DNA from: Areca catechu
Lineage: Eukaryota > Streptophyta > Magnoliopsida > Arecales > Arecaceae
Length of the DNA stretch: 64,000 nucleotides
Assembly (NCBI GenBank): GCA_021397845.1
Contig: CM038044.1
Span: 103,600,942 to 103,664,941 of the forward strand
Direction of reading: 5' to 3'
Both the position numbers and the translations under genes were made by a program. The notes beneath the pieces are model-generated. The model saw only the letters and a list, made by a program, of their open reading frames with translations. It made no database searches and had not been told where the DNA came from. Positions 42,050 through 55,006 of this stretch are shown piece by piece. Every line of letters starts with the position of its first letter. Position 1 is the stretch's first letter.

Positions 42050-44398
42050 TGTTCATTTGCAGATGCCTACCCTAAGCATGCAACATCAGGGAGCAGGTAA
42101 GTATTTTAAAACAATTTTAAAATGCACAGCGGAAAACATGCTCCACGCAGGATCTAACATAATCTGGATGCATGTACAGACTAAAACATGTTATAGCATG
42201 GGCATGTAATGTTTATAAAACATTTTAAATCCATAGATCTACGCATGCATGAATTTAAAAACAAAACCCATACCTTATTCCTGCCGGGAATAAATCTGGT
42301 ATAGTCCTGGAATAGCAGGGATAACAGGAATAAATTTATTCTTATTGTCTTCCACTTTCAGCACGTTGACAGATTGCTGTTCTTTCCACCAAAAACTGCT
42401 ACAAAACAGAGAAATTTTTGCCAACGTATGGATCTCCCTTCCAGCACCAAGAGTTAGGGAACAAGTTTGTTGATCTTCCTTCAAAGGGGAGAAGATGATT
42501 CAATGATTTTGATCCCCTTCCTTTCAGCCAAAATCAGCACCAGAAATTCAGCAACCTGAAAATCTGCAACCTGAAAACAGAGCACAATAACAGCAAGAAA
42601 GAAAGGTCGATCCGGCTTCCAAGTGCTCGGTTGAACACTCTCAAGAGGGGGAACACACCGGGGGCTAGCTCTGATCCATATCTCGGTCAATGCTAGTCAC
42701 CGGAAGACGTGGAACGGTGGGAGGGAAGAGGGAATGAAACAGAATTTGTGAACCTGTTTTTCAGCAAAACAGGGCCTTCTTCCTTCAATTTTGAGCACCA
42801 GAAAACAGGGATTAAGGAGCTTTCTCTCTTCCTTTCACTCACCAAAACCCAGCCTGCAACTTCACCGGTAGAAAGGGAAGGAATATCAGCAATGAAAGAA
42901 GAACACTCATAGCATTTCACCTCTCACACGGTGATGTTTTTAAGCGCTCATGAACTAGGGGACTGCAGCAAATTTAAAAAGGAGCAGCAGCAAGGGAGAA
43001 AACGAAAATGCTGGGAGGCCTAAAGACTTCGGTGGCTTAACCATCATTAAACCAGCCATTAGGACTAATTAAACGGGTTTAAGGCTATGGGGTGGAGGGA
43101 GGCGAGAAGACACCGAACAACGTCCGACGCAAGGAATTCGCCCAGTGGAAAAAGACCGTGTGAACCGGTCAATTGAAGAAACATCGGTCCAAAAAATCTG
43201 GTTCAATCCAATGGTTCAAACAAATCCCATTAAACCCAATGGTTCAAACAAATTGAACCGGTTCAAGCCCAAAAAATTTAGTTCAATTGGTTCACAACCA
43301 ATTGAAGGCCGAATTTAGCTCCGAATCAGTTCAAAACTGATTCAGAAAAATCCTGGCACAGGCCTGGTCAGCCCGGAATAATTTTTGGTTGACCCAAACA
43401 AGGGCAAGACCGAGAAAAGAGTGCTCAAAAAAAATACTGTGACCATAAAACTGAGACGATTCCCAATCGTAATCGGTATCCGGATCAGAGAGTTATCCTC
43501 TGTGGCGTGTGACCTCATAGGTTCGAACCTAAACGGTAGCACTGGAACAATTTCAGTACCAGCACAAGAAACCATCTAGCAATGGATCCCGGTGTCCGGA
43601 TAGGTCGAAGATGCGGGAGCAAACTATCGAACCTCTGGCATATGGTTACTGTATAATTCATCCCTTTGACCTCTAATGCTCAGGATGACTGATATTGGGC
43701 TGCCAACCCAAACTGAGTCAGTCGAAAATGTGTCTCAATCTTGCAAGCCCAGTGACTCTTCACTAGGGCTACCCCGGCCAAGGATTTGCTAAATTGAGAT
43801 ATAGCGAGACATTCAATCCAAACTGTTCGGACAGGTCAATTCCATCTTGGTCCATCACTGCTCCACAAGTACTTGCCTGTACCCAGAAACCTTCCGTCAC
43901 TGGATTAAAAATCCGGGTAGTCCGGTACCAAAGCACAGGGAGTTGCTTGCAAGCTACCGTGATGACCTCAGGTCAGAGGGACACATATACCCATATCCTA
44001 TCGTGAGTATCCCTTTGGCATAAAGGGATTTCACGGAGTCACGTTCAATGAGATATCATATATCCCACTTGCAGATCACATCAGTGTCATCACACTCATT
44101 TGGTCAAGAGGACAACCAAATGATGTGAACTGCAACAACCTATACTTGATATATTGCCGTCCAGTACAATATATCCTTTGGTTGTGAACAGGGTTTAAGG
44201 ACCAGTCGATACATCCTCTCTGTATCGAAGTCAGTGTAGCCTTAAGGACTTCATCACTGGGAAAGAGTTCATTTTTAAGGAAATTCAATATGTGATGACC
44301 TGCCAAAAATAATATTTTATTAATTCACAAAATGAATACAATACTCAGCACAACCGCCTACAACCCAGGCGATTGGCTTTGGGACACAATTCCCAACA
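42050..44398 (-). repeat. 3' LTR of copia2
   Basis: 2349 bp, matching 49838-52184 throughout. ORFs inside it occur in both copies and have no family match. No clear TATA box was picked out. Confidence 0.95.
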
Positions 44399-44411
44399 AC
44401 TCCCACTTGTA
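44399..44411 (-). other. Polypurine tract of copia2
   Basis: The minus strand reads ACAAGTGGGAGT directly before the LTR. The same GTGGGAGAT type is seen in copia3 (63601-63609). Confidence 0.8.
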
Positions 44412-45316
44412 CTAAAGCCAATTAGAGGAGTATCTTATACCCATTTCCCATTTACAATAGTCGAACTCTTTGATTCCAAGGGCTTTAGTGAAGGGGTCGG
44501 CCAAATTTTCTTTTCCATCGATCTTCAGAAGATTGATATCACCTCGCTCCACGATTTCTCGAACGAGGTGGTAGTGCCGCAATATGTGCTTGGTGCAGTG
44601 ATGAGCTTTTGGCTCCTTAGCTTGAGCAATGGCTCCAGTGCTGTCACGGTACACCGGAACAGGACCATCTAGGGAAGGTGCCACCCCTAGCTCTCCAAGG
44701 AACTTCCGCAACAACACAGCTTCCTTTGCTGCATCTGATGCTGCAATATATTCTGCTTCGCATACCGAGTCTGCAACAGTTGCCTGCTTGGAACTTTTCC
44801 AGCATATCGCTCCTCCGTTCAGAGTAAATACAAACCCTGACACACTCTTGCTATCATCTCTATCCGACTGGAAACTGGAGTCAGTGTACCCCACAAGTTT
44901 CAAGTCAGGTTCTCCATAAATCAGCCATTGATCTTTAGTATTTCTTAAATACTTAAGGATGGTCTTAACCACCTTCCAATGCACCTCACCTGGGTCAGAC
45001 TGGTATCTACTCACTACTCCTAGTGAGTATGCCACGTCTGGTCTAGTACAAGTCATAGCATACATGATAGAGCCTACTGCAGAAGCATAATGTACTCTAC
45101 TCATGCGCTCTCTTTCCTCAGGAGTTGTCGCACAATCCTTCTTGGAAAGAGTAATTCAGAACCTATCGGAAGATAGCCTTTCTTGGAATTTTCCATGCTG
45201 AACCGTTTCAGCACGGTATCTATGTACGTAGTCTGGGACAGTCCCAAAAGATTCTTAGATCTATCTCTATAGATCTTCATACCTAGTATGTAAGAAGCTT
45301 CACCCAAGTCCTTCAT
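44412..45316 (-). pseudogene. Copia2 RNase H and end of RT
   Basis: The frame 45316-45101 carries MKDLGEASYILGMKIYRDRS, then shifts near 45140-45105. The second frame, 45104-44412 (230 residues), holds YASAVGSIMYAMTCTRPDVA, GYTDSSFQSDRDD, VCEAEYIAASDA, KHILRHYHLVREI and NLADPFTKAL. The DST(G)AIAQ motif has Arg before Asp where Cys is usual. Apart from the shift RNase H is complete. Confidence 0.9.
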
Positions 45317-45318
45317 GG

Positions 45319-45837
45319 AGAACTGAGATGATAACCAGACCTTTATTCCTTGTAATGCTGCGACATCATTCCCGATTAAGAGAAATCGTCAACATACAGT
45401 ACTAGGAATACAATCACAGAACTATTAACCCATTTATAGATGCACGGTTCTTCTCCGTTCTTAACGAAGCCGTACGATTTGATACACCTATTAAATCGTA
45501 AGTTCCAACTTCGAGATGCTTGCTTGAGTCCATAGATGGACCTATGCAACTTGCATACTTTTGATTCATCTGTGGATGTGAACCCTTCAGGCTGTATCAT
45601 ATACACCTCTTCTTCCAGCTCCCCATTTAGGAAAGTGGTTCGGACATCCATCTGCCAGATCTCGTAATCAAAATATGCTGCCAAAGCAAGCATGATCCGA
45701 ATAGACTTGAGCATTGCCACAGGGGAGAATGTCTCGTCATAATCGATACCATATCGCTGACGATATCCCTTGGCAACTAGACGGGCTTTATAGGTTTCGA
45801 CCTTCCCATCTGCGCCCCTTTTCTCTTGAAGATCCAT
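45319..45837 (-). pseudogene. Copia2 reverse transcriptase core
   Basis: 153 residues with KARLVAKGYRQRYGIDYDET, QMDVRTTFLNGELEEEVYM and IYGLKQASRSWNLRF, ending at YVDDFS. A one-base loss directly after the catalytic YVDD box shifts the frame, so the enzyme is cut at its active site. A second shift joins it upstream to integrase (the reading frames overlap around 45777-45837 at an A/G-rich run). Confidence 0.9.
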
Positions 45838-48352
45838 TTACACCCGATGGGTTTTATTCCTTCAGGTGGATCAACCAATGTCCATACATTGTTGATTTCC
45901 ATGGATTCCATTTCGGATCGCATGGCTCCAAGCCATGCCTCAGAGTCAGATCTCTGAAGTGCATCCATATAGGTGATCGAATCCTCATTGTTCTCATCGA
46001 GCTCAATGGGATCGCCGTCCCGGACCAAGAAACCATAATATCTGTCCGGCTGACGCGGTATTCTACCAGATCTCCTAATGGGTTCAGGGTGTGAGTCAAT
46101 CATAGCTGGTTCCACGATGTCCTTATAGTGTGCAGGTTCTTCTATTGGCTGAACGTCATCAAGTTCAATCTTATAGGCTATAGTTTCTTCTCCAAGGAAC
46201 TCCTTTTCTAAAAAGATAGCTCTAAGAGCAACGAACACTTTTTGTTCATTCTCCAAATAGAAGAAATACCCTTTGGTTTCTTTAGGATAACCAATGAATA
46301 AACACCTGTCAGACTTAGGACCAAGTTTGTCTATGTCTAAACATTTTACGTAAGCCGGACAACCCCAGACCCGAAGGTGTGAGATTGAGGGTTTACATCC
46401 ATTCCACATCTCATACGGAGTGGAGACAACAGACTTACTTGGAACATTATTCAACAAGTAACAGGCTGTCTGAAGCGCATATCCCCAAAAGGATAGCGGT
46501 AGAGTTGCAAAACCCATCATTGATCGAACCATGACCAACAAGGTTCGATTCCTCCTTTTGGACACACCATTCAACTGTGGTGTTCCTGGAGGAGTCCACT
46601 GAGAGAGAATTCCATTCTCCTCAAGATATGTCAAAAATGTACCAGATAAGTATTCACCACCTCGATCAGATCGAAGGGTTTTAATACTTTTTCCAGTTTG
46701 CTTTTCTACTTCATTACGGTATCGTTTGAACATTTCAAACGACTCAGACTTATGTCTCATTAGAAAGACATAACCGAACCTCGAAAAGTCGTCTGTAAAT
46801 GTAATGAAATATTTGTATCCTCCTTTGGCACTTATTGTCATCGGTCCACATACATCAGTATGTATTAGACTTAAGAGTTCTGTAGATCGTTCACCTTTTC
46901 CAGAAAAAGGTGACTTGGTCATTTTACCAAGTAAACAGGATTCACAAGTGGGCAGTGATTCAGAATCACTGACCTCGAGAAGTCCATCTCCTCGCATCTT
47001 GTTGATCCTATTTTGGTTAATATGACCTAGTCTACAGTGCCAAAGATACAAATTATTGACATTATCTAACCTTGGACATTTGCTAGAAGTGTACATTACA
47101 CTAACAGGCCTTGATAGTACATATATGCCATTATTTAATCTAGCTTTCATTATAACAGCATTATTCAAAATAACATTGCAAAAATCTCCTTTTATTGACA
47201 GTTCAAAACTACAATTGGCCAAAAGGCCAACAGAGATTATGCACATAATGAAACTAGGACAATAGTGACAGTCGACTAGTTCGACAGTACAAGACTCAAA
47301 GACAAGACGCAGGACTCCAACCGCCAGTACTGGAACACGATTTCCATTCCCGATGCTCAAAAACTGTTCTCCATCTTCAAATCTTCTGCTAACTTGAAGT
47401 CCCTGTAACGAATTACAAACATGAATTGGACTACCAGTATCCAATACCCAGTTAGTAGTATCAACAATTGAGTAATTACAAGATTTTATCATATAAATAC
47501 CTTGTTCAGCAGACTTCTGCTTTCTCGGCCTGTTCGGATCAAGGGACGCAATATAAAGAGGACAGTTCCTCTTCTAGTGTCCCTTCTTCTTGCAGTAGAA
47601 GCACTCTGCAGAAGACTGATCAGCCTTAAACTTCCTGGTCTGACTCGGGCCAGGAGCATTCTGCACCTTCTTTCCCTTTTTATTTATTTTCTTCTTCCCT
47701 TTCTTAAAGGGACGACGACCTCTACTTCCTCCCACTAAATTCACCACCCCCTTATTAAGTTGGTGGTCTTTCTCAAAAGTCTGCAGCAACCCCAAAAGAC
47801 CATGGTAGTTGACTGCAGGCTTGTTCATTCTGCAATGATCCAGAAAGTCAAGATAGGAGGAGAGAAGAGAATTCAGGATCGCATCCTTGCCGAGCTGCTC
47901 GTGCAAGGGGCATCCGAGTTTGCCCAGTTTTTCAATCAGCTCGATCATGTACAATACATGATCAGTGACTGAACCACCATTCGGCAACTTGGAGTTGTAG
48001 ATGGCACAAGACACTTTGTACCATTCTACATCATCTGGGGTGCCAAAGGATTCCTTCAATTTTTGAAGGATTTCATCAGGTTGGGCCTCCTCGAATTTGT
48101 GACTGAACTCGTCGTTCATCGCAGCAAGCATAATGCAACGGACAATAATCCGATCAGAAACCCACTTCAAGTAAGCATCTCTGACTGCACTCCGTGCATT
48201 TGCAGGAGGGATTTCAGGCGCCGGATCCGTTATCACATAGAGGATCCGTTCATGCTCCAGAACAATTCTTAACCTTCGATACCAAGTATCGAAGTTATGA
48301 CCCTTCAACTTCTCGTTATCGAGAAGTGACCGGAGTGATAAGTTTGAAACAT
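45777..48352 (-). pseudogene. Copia2 gag-protease-integrase, almost open
   Basis: The likely ATG is at 48352; one base is missing right after it compared with copia3. From 48308 the frame runs about 840 codons to 45777 with a single TAG at 47574-47576. Gag: FDTWYRRLRIVLEHE, then a Lys-rich stretch and the knuckle CFYCKKKGH-stop-KRNC, where TGG for Trp became TAG. Protease: WVLDTGSPIHVCNSL. Integrase zinc region LWHCRLGHINQNRI and CESCLLGKM. Core Asp in HTDVCGP, Asp in LRSDRGGEYLS, and NGVSKRRNR where the catalytic Glu of NGV(A/S)ERRNR is Lys. The tail GYPKETKGYFFY and the RT start follow. The zinc-knuckle stop and the Glu-to-Lys change both look like G-to-A events. Confidence 0.9.
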
Positions 48353-49812
48353 CTGAAAAGAAAACAAGACCAAATTAGTTTATGAATTAATAACTTAACC
48401 AAAAGACTTGGACTTTAGTCTAAAGGTTTTTCCCACTAAATTTTCAGGTTGGTAGCCTCTAACTCCAATCCGTGAAAACAACAATTTTTCAAGTGGGTAC
48501 TGAAATCCAATAGGCCTCGCATGAGCCCGACTATGGTCAGCTCACCCATACGAGCCTAAAGGTAGGTTCGTAAACCAATTGTTTCCCTAAATAATTTTCA
48601 GTATAGAATTTTGCCCCAGAGAACTCCCGAATCGGCCTAGGGGCCTCCTATTGCGGGTCTCTGGTTAGGTCCAACCATTAAAATGATAAACCCAATGCTT
48701 CCGCTAACTAAAGACCAAGCCCGACTATGGCCGGCCCACCTGGTCCCATTAAGGAGGTTGCACTGAACCATCATCGATCAGATAGAAATTCCAGTCACCG
48801 GATGTACACCTATTCTATGGAACTGCCGATGCACACCAAGCTAGTGGACATATTTCTATCCAACTTAATGGGAGGCTAAGACACTGTCAACTCTTTGACT
48901 TAGTCTTTTAAGGACCTAATAATTTTAGAGGATTTTTAGTTATGACAGAAGAGAAGAGACAAGGACATGGATCATCCTCCCACTGAATCAATCAGATTTT
49001 AGGAGGGTTGAAATGAATCAACAAATGATCCATGGGCACCTAAAGATCAGTCAGACCGATCAACCTGGGTGACATGGGTTAACTCGAGTCATTGAGCTTT
49101 TCCAATCAGTTCTGGTTGACTCGACTAGCCAGGTAGGTGAGATCATGGGTGAGTATCCGCCATTAACCATCTTTCCTTTCCAGGAAAGAGGTAGCCTCAT
49201 ACAACCATGATCACAAATGCCAAACCTACCTCGACACCAGTGTTTACCAGACTCGATCAGATTAGCCTAAAGACTCGGGTGTCCATAGAGCCACTAATTG
49301 GATCCATTTTAGATGAACGGATCAACTATTCTAACTATTAGATAGTTCTAAAGAAGGACCTTAATCAATTTTTGATTAATCTTCTTTTATCCGGTTCAAC
49401 TAAACGTAGGTCTAACCCAGTTAAGGACCCAATTAGATAACTAACCCAATTAACCCAAATGGCTTATTCATGTCAAATTAGATTTCATAACCTAATATTT
49501 TATTTTAATAAGCCATACATTTAATCATCAATGATCATGCATCATATCTAGATTTTATTTTATAAACATTTCATGGCCCAATAATTTAACAGACATGTCA
49601 AAATTGTATCTGAACTAAAACAATTTTAATTCCAAGATTTCCTTAAAGGATCCTTCTGAAAAGGCCAACACAGACGATCCGCTTCGTGTCAAAGATACAC
49701 GGTCATGGTAAAGGTCTCAACTAGGTTCCTAAAAGTACTATCAAGATACAAAAATAGATTAAACTATTTTTAATCTAACATGCATCAAGATTATGTTACA
49801 CCTGTCAACCTG
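48353..49812 (-). other. Copia2 leader
   Basis: 1.46 kb between primer site and gag without long ORFs. TTTTCTTTTCAG directly before the gag ATG looks like a splice acceptor. No other feature recognised. Confidence 0.5.
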
Positions 49813-49824
49813 GCTCTGATACCA
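49813..49824 (-). other. Primer binding site of copia2
   Basis: TGGTATCAGAGC on the minus strand, 13 bases from the LTR edge, for initiator Met tRNA. Confidence 0.9.
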
Positions 49825-49837
49825 ATGAAAGTTGATT

Positions 49838-52184
49838 TGTTCATTTGCAGATGCCTACCCTAAGCATGCAACATCAGGGAGCAGGTAAGTATTTTAAAAT
49901 AATTTTAAAATGCACAGCGGAAAACATGCTCCACGCAGGATCTAACACAATCTGGAAGCATGTACAGACTAAAACATGTTATAACATGGGCATGTAATAT
50001 TTATAAAATATTTTAAGTCCATAGATCTACGCATGCATGAATTTAAAAACAAAACCCATACCTTATTCCTGTCGAGAATAAATCTGGTATAGTCCTGGAA
50101 TAGCAGGGAAAACAGGAATAAATTTATACCTGTTGTCTTCCACTTTCAGCACGTTGACAGATTGCTGTTCTTTCCACCAAAAACTGCTGCAGAATAGAGG
50201 AGTTTTTGCCAACGTATGGATCTCCCTTCCAGCACCAAGAGTTAGGGAACAAGTTTGTTGATCTTCCTTCAAAGGGGAGAAGATGATTCAATGGTTTTGA
50301 TCCCCTTCCTTTTAGCCAAAATCAGCACCAGAAACTCAACAACCTGAAAATCTGCAACCTGAAAATAGAGCACAATAACAGCAAGAAAGAAAGGTCGATC
50401 CGGCTTCCAAGTGCTCGGTTGAACACTCTCAAGAGGGGGAACACGCCGGGGGCTAGCTCTGATCCGTCTCTCGGTCGATGCTAGTCGCCGGAAGACGTGG
50501 AACGGTGGGAGGGAAGAGGGAATGAAACAGAATTTGTGAACCTGTTTTTTAGCAAAACAGGGATCCTTCTTCCTTCAATTTTGAGCACCAGAAAACAGGG
50601 ATTAAGGAGCTTTCTCTCTTCCTTTCACTCACCAAAACCTAGCCTGCAACTTCACTGGTGGAAAGGGAAGGAATATCAGCAATGAAAGAAGAACTCTCAT
50701 AGCATTTCACCTCTCACACGGTGATGTTTCTAAGCGCTCATGAACTAGGGGACTGCAGCAAATTTAAAAAGGAGCAGCAGCAAGGGAGAAAACAAAAATG
50801 CTGGGAGGCCTAAAGACTTCGGTGGCTTAACCATCATTAAACCAGCCATTAGGACTAATTAAACGGGTTTAAGGCTATGGGGTGGAGGGAGGCGAGAAGA
50901 CACCGAACAACGTCCGATGCAAGGAATTGCCCAGTGGAAAAAGACCGTGTGAACCGATCAATTGAAGAAACATCGGTCCAAAAAATCTGGTTCAATCCAA
51001 TGGTTCAAACAAATCCCATTAAACCCAATGGTTCAAACAAATTGAACCGGTTCAAGCCCAAAAATTTAGTTCAATTGGTTCACAACCAATTGAAGGCTGA
51101 ATTTAGCTCCGAATAGTTCAAAATTGATTCAGAAAAATCCTAGCACAGGCCTGGTCAGCCCGGAACAATTTTTGGTTGACCCAAACAAGTGCAAGACTGG
51201 GAAAAGAGTGCTCAAAAAAAATACCGTGACCATAAAATCGAGACGATTCCCAATCGTAATCGGTATCCAGATCAGAGAGTTATCCTCTGTGGCGTGTGAC
51301 CTCATAGGTTCGAACCTAAACGGTAGAACTAGAACAATTTCAGTACCAGCACAGGAAACCATCTAGCAATGGGTCCCGGTGTTCGGATAGGTCGAAGATG
51401 TGGGAGCATACTATCGAACCTCTGGCATATGGTTACTGTATAATTCATTTCTTTGACCTCTAATGCTCAGGATGACTGATATTGGGCTGCCAACCCAGAC
51501 TGAGTCAACGAAAATGTGTCTCAATCTTGCAAGCCCAGTGACTCTTCACTAGGGCTACCCCGATCGAGGATTTGCTAAATTGAGATACAGCGAGACATTC
51601 AATCCAAACTGTTCAGACAGGTCAATTCCATCTTGGTCCATCACTGCTCCACAAGTACTTGCCTGTACCCAGAAACCTTCCATCACTGGATTAAAAATCT
51701 GGGTAGTCCGGTACCAAAGCACAGGGAGTTGCTTGCAAGCTACCGTGATGACCTCAGGTCAGAGGGACACATATACCCATATCCTATCATGAGTATCCCT
51801 TTGGCATAAAGGGGTTTCACGGAGTCACGTTCAATGAGATATCATATATCCCACTTGCAGATCACATCAGTGTTGCCACACTCATTTGGTCAAGAGGACA
51901 ACCAAACAATGTGAACTGCAACAACCTATACTTGATATATTGCCGTCCAGTACAATATATCCTTTGGTTGTGAACAGGGTTTAAGGACTAGTCGATACAT
52001 CCTCTCTGTATCGAAGTCAGTGTAGCCCTAAAGACTTCATCGCTAGGAAAGAGTTCATTTTTAGGAAAATTCAATATGTGATGAGCTGCCAAAAATAATA
52101 TTTTATTAATTCACAAAATGAATACAATACTCAGCACAACCGCCTACAACCCAGGCGATTGGCTTTGGGACACAATTCCCAACA
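49838..52184 (-). repeat. 5' LTR of copia2
   Basis: 2347 bp, paired with 42050-44398. Differences are mostly transitions. Flank TGTGC follows at 52185. Confidence 0.95.
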
Positions 52185-52899
52185 TGTGCCTCATGCCCTT
52201 CTCCCTCACAGAGTGGCAAAGCAAGAGATTGCAATGGAAGAAAGAAGCTCTCAAATTTTTTCATTCATTCAATCATGATTACAAGAGGAGAGATGAAGGA
52301 TTTTTATAAACTTTCAAGCCCCCAACAACTCCCTAACAAAATGAGAGATTACATCCACAAAGAGAGGAGAGAAAAGTGGGTGCCCTCTCTTGGAATTGAA
52401 TTTTTGAAAGGGTTCATGCTTGGATGCAAGTTGGAGTGGTTTCTTGTTGGAGAAAAGTGGGCATCCAAGTTTGAAATCCTCCTTCTTTGGTGCATGAATT
52501 TGTTCTCCCAAGCTAGGTGGTGTAGAGGTTGATGTGGCATGTTGGTTGGCATGGAGATGAGGTGGCAGTGGGGTCCTTCTTTCTTGGTTGAGTTGCCTTG
52601 ATGATGTGGCTTGATCTCCATCCAATGGTCCATTTGTATTACTAAATGGAGATTGGACTTGACTTGGGAGACTCGTACACTTAAAGAAAGAAAATTATAA
52701 CTCAACTTGACCCTAATTAAAATTGACTTAACAAGACTCATGAATTGAAAATGACTTGACTCTAATTACAGGACTCATGACTTGGAACTAAAATTAATAA
52801 GACTAAGATTTAATCTAACTTATTCATCTGCAATCCATAAGGAGTTGGTGTTGACCTGGTTTGATTGAAGTCTCTTTCTAATCCTGGTGTCCGCACCAG
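52185..52899 (-). repeat. Gypsy2 3' LTR, right piece
   Basis: Ends ..GGTGTCCGCACCA at 52899, next to a purine tract (minus strand CCATCTCGGGAGAGC). With the left piece the LTR is about 1287 bp. It shares segments with the solo LTR at 53810. Confidence 0.8.
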
Positions 52900-53804
52900 C
52901 TCTCCCGAGATGGGAAGAACTCGACCCTATCGAGTATGGGTCTACTTGACTTTGGTAATATTCTAATAAGTCAGGGTTGATTCTTTATAGATCCTCTCAA
53001 GTGATCCATGAGTCTCCGAATTTCGGTCGACCTTGCCAATGAACCAAGTAGCGTTAATAAACTTTATTTTGGGTAGTAATAGCCTGGTCATCCAGAATAC
53101 GCTCAATCCTATCTCGCTATTCTGGTAAAGTTGCTAGTGGACACTCAGGGGTAGGCTCACTCTCAAAATAGGCTCAGAATAAAAGGCTCACTAGGTATCA
53201 TTATTGGCTCCTTATACTATACTAGGTCTAAAACATTGAAAGTCAAGGTGATACCTAAATCAGATGGTAAATCAAGCACATATGCATTAGGTCCAGTTTT
53301 CTTTATAATTGAAAATGAACCTGCACTATGGGCATGCAACTTTTTCATGGTTCCTGGTGAGAAACATTTAGGTCTAAGCCTTATCATGACATAGTCTTCT
53401 TCGATGAACTCTTTGACTCTCTTATGTGAATTTGCCATATGCCTATAAGTTTCATTGCTCAATTGAGCTTTCTTATTGATCTCTTTATGTATATCTCTAA
53501 TATGTTGTGCATATGACTCAGCAGATTCAGAAACTCGTTCATGCATAGGTAGAGGAATAAGGTCTATGGGTTTCTTGGGTTTGTATCCATGGACAACCTC
53601 AACTGGGCTCTTCCCAGTAGATCTATTGACTGAGCTATTATAAACAAATTCAGCACGAGGTAATGATAGATCCCAATTTCTCATACTATCGCCGACTAGG
53701 CATCTTAATAGGTTTCCTAGACTTTGATTGACAACTTCAGTCTGGCCATCAGTTTGAGGATGGTAGGTAGTAGAGAATTTGAGTTTGGTTCCTAGCATAT
53801 GCCA
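52900..53804 (-). pseudogene. Gypsy2 integrase C-terminal half and chromodomain
   Basis: 53849-53217 (the part left of the solo LTR) reads WHMLGTKLKFSTTYHPQTDG, QTEVVNQSLGNLLRC (with the catalytic Glu), NSSVNRSTGKSPVEVVHGY and GPNAYVLDLPSDLGI. The chromodomain follows at about 53120-52940 with stops: ILDDQAITTQ, YLVHWQGRPKFGDSWIT. The order matches gypsy1. Confidence 0.85.
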
Positions 53805-53809
53805 AAGGG

Positions 53810-55001
53810 TAGTGTGGACACCAGAAGCAGAAGCAGAATAAAATCCCACTCAAATAAGGTTAACCTGATTCCACTTTGGATCGAAGATCACTAGGTTAAA
53901 TTTTTCTTGTAAAGGGCAATTTACTTTCAAGAGTCCTGTAATTACTTAGTTTCAATTTCATGAATCCTGTAATTATGTCCAATCGAGTCCTGTAATTATG
54001 TCCTGTCTCAATCTGGGTTCAAATAAGAACTCAATTAGAGTTCCATTAGGTTTATTTAAATCAAGTCCAAGCCACTTCAAGTTGAGGTTCACCAAACTAC
54101 TTGGAGCTTCCAAATCAAGACCTTGGTCCACCAAGCTGGAATTCCACATCACCATGCCAACAAAGTAGCCACCAGGGATGCCACATCATCAGCCACGTCA
54201 CCTTCAAATGGGCGCCTAAAGGGGAGATCGACCAAGCATTTTAAATTCAAAGAAACGGCCAATCTCCATGAATTTCTCCTTATACCATGTAACAAGGCCC
54301 CATATCCTCCAACCTCCCTTGTAATCCTCCATAATTTGGGGAGTTTTCAAATTTCAAAAGTTTTGTAAGGCTATTAAAAAGCCTTGGACGCCCCATTGTA
54401 AAGGGATTTTGATTTTTGGAGATTAATTAAAGTTGAAGTTGAATTGAAGTTTTATGTTTTGAGTGATTGTCTCTAAGCCCCTCTTCCACACCAAACTATT
54501 TTCTCTTCCAAGCATCCAACGCCCAAGTCTAGAAGAAGGCCTTGGAGTCGGCCAAGCCATCTCAAATCTCTTTCTTTGCTCACAAATTTTTCATCCCTTC
54601 CATATGCATGCCTTTCTTCTTCCTTAACTCTTATTCTTTATGTGCAGGGTCCTTCGAGGTTTTCGAGTTGCAAGCAGGGTCTTCCTTGACAAGGAACCAA
54701 CAAGCTGAAGCCCAAGTCCAGGGTTCTGATCTCTGTTATCCAGGTTCTTCAGTTTTGAGCGTTGGTAGTTTCAAGGTATGAATCAAAAGAAGGTTGGAAA
54801 GCTCATCACGGTAAGTCCATAATCATTAGCCCCTATTATCTAGATCTTCTTCCTTCTTAGTTTAGGATTGTGTCTAATCAAGTAAAAGTTCCATTTCTTG
54901 TAATCCTTAAGTCTTATTATGATGAGTACAATACTAGTGTAATTAGGTTTCATTGCTCTACAAACCATAATCTAAATATTAATCATATGCTTGCCGCATC
55001 A
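53810..55001 (+). mobile_element. Solo chromovirus LTR inside gypsy2 integrase
   Basis: 1192 bp from TAGTGTGGACACC to ..TTGCCGCATCA, flanked by AAGGG on both sides (53805-53809 and 55002-55006). The ends align with gypsy2's own LTR ends read on the minus strand (TGGTGCGGACACC and CCGCATCA), with G-to-A and C-to-T changes at the start. It therefore belongs to the same family, in the opposite orientation. Removing it rejoins integrase FWKTL with WHMLG. Confidence 0.88.
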
Positions 55002-55006
55002 AAGGG

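Larger units (their letters stand above)
42050..52184 (-). mobile_element. Copia2: Ty1/copia element with both LTRs
   Basis: LTRs 42050-44398 and 49838-52184 (2349 and 2347 bp, TGTT...AACA), polypurine tract, RNase H, RT, integrase, protease, gag and Met-tRNA primer site, all on the minus strand. It sits inside the gypsy2 LTR. The LTRs differ at about 13 of the first 310 bases, so it is fairly young. Protein motifs resemble the Tork/TNT-type lineage. Coding is broken by one TAG and three or four small indels. Confidence 0.93.

Noticed and set aside
42050..52184. Segmental duplication of 2.35 kb
   Set aside because: The two copies are the LTRs of copia2, with primer site and polypurine tract at the expected edges.
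52275..52741. ORFs in the gypsy2 LTR right piece
   Set aside because: Overlapping frames on both strands inside an LTR with no family match.
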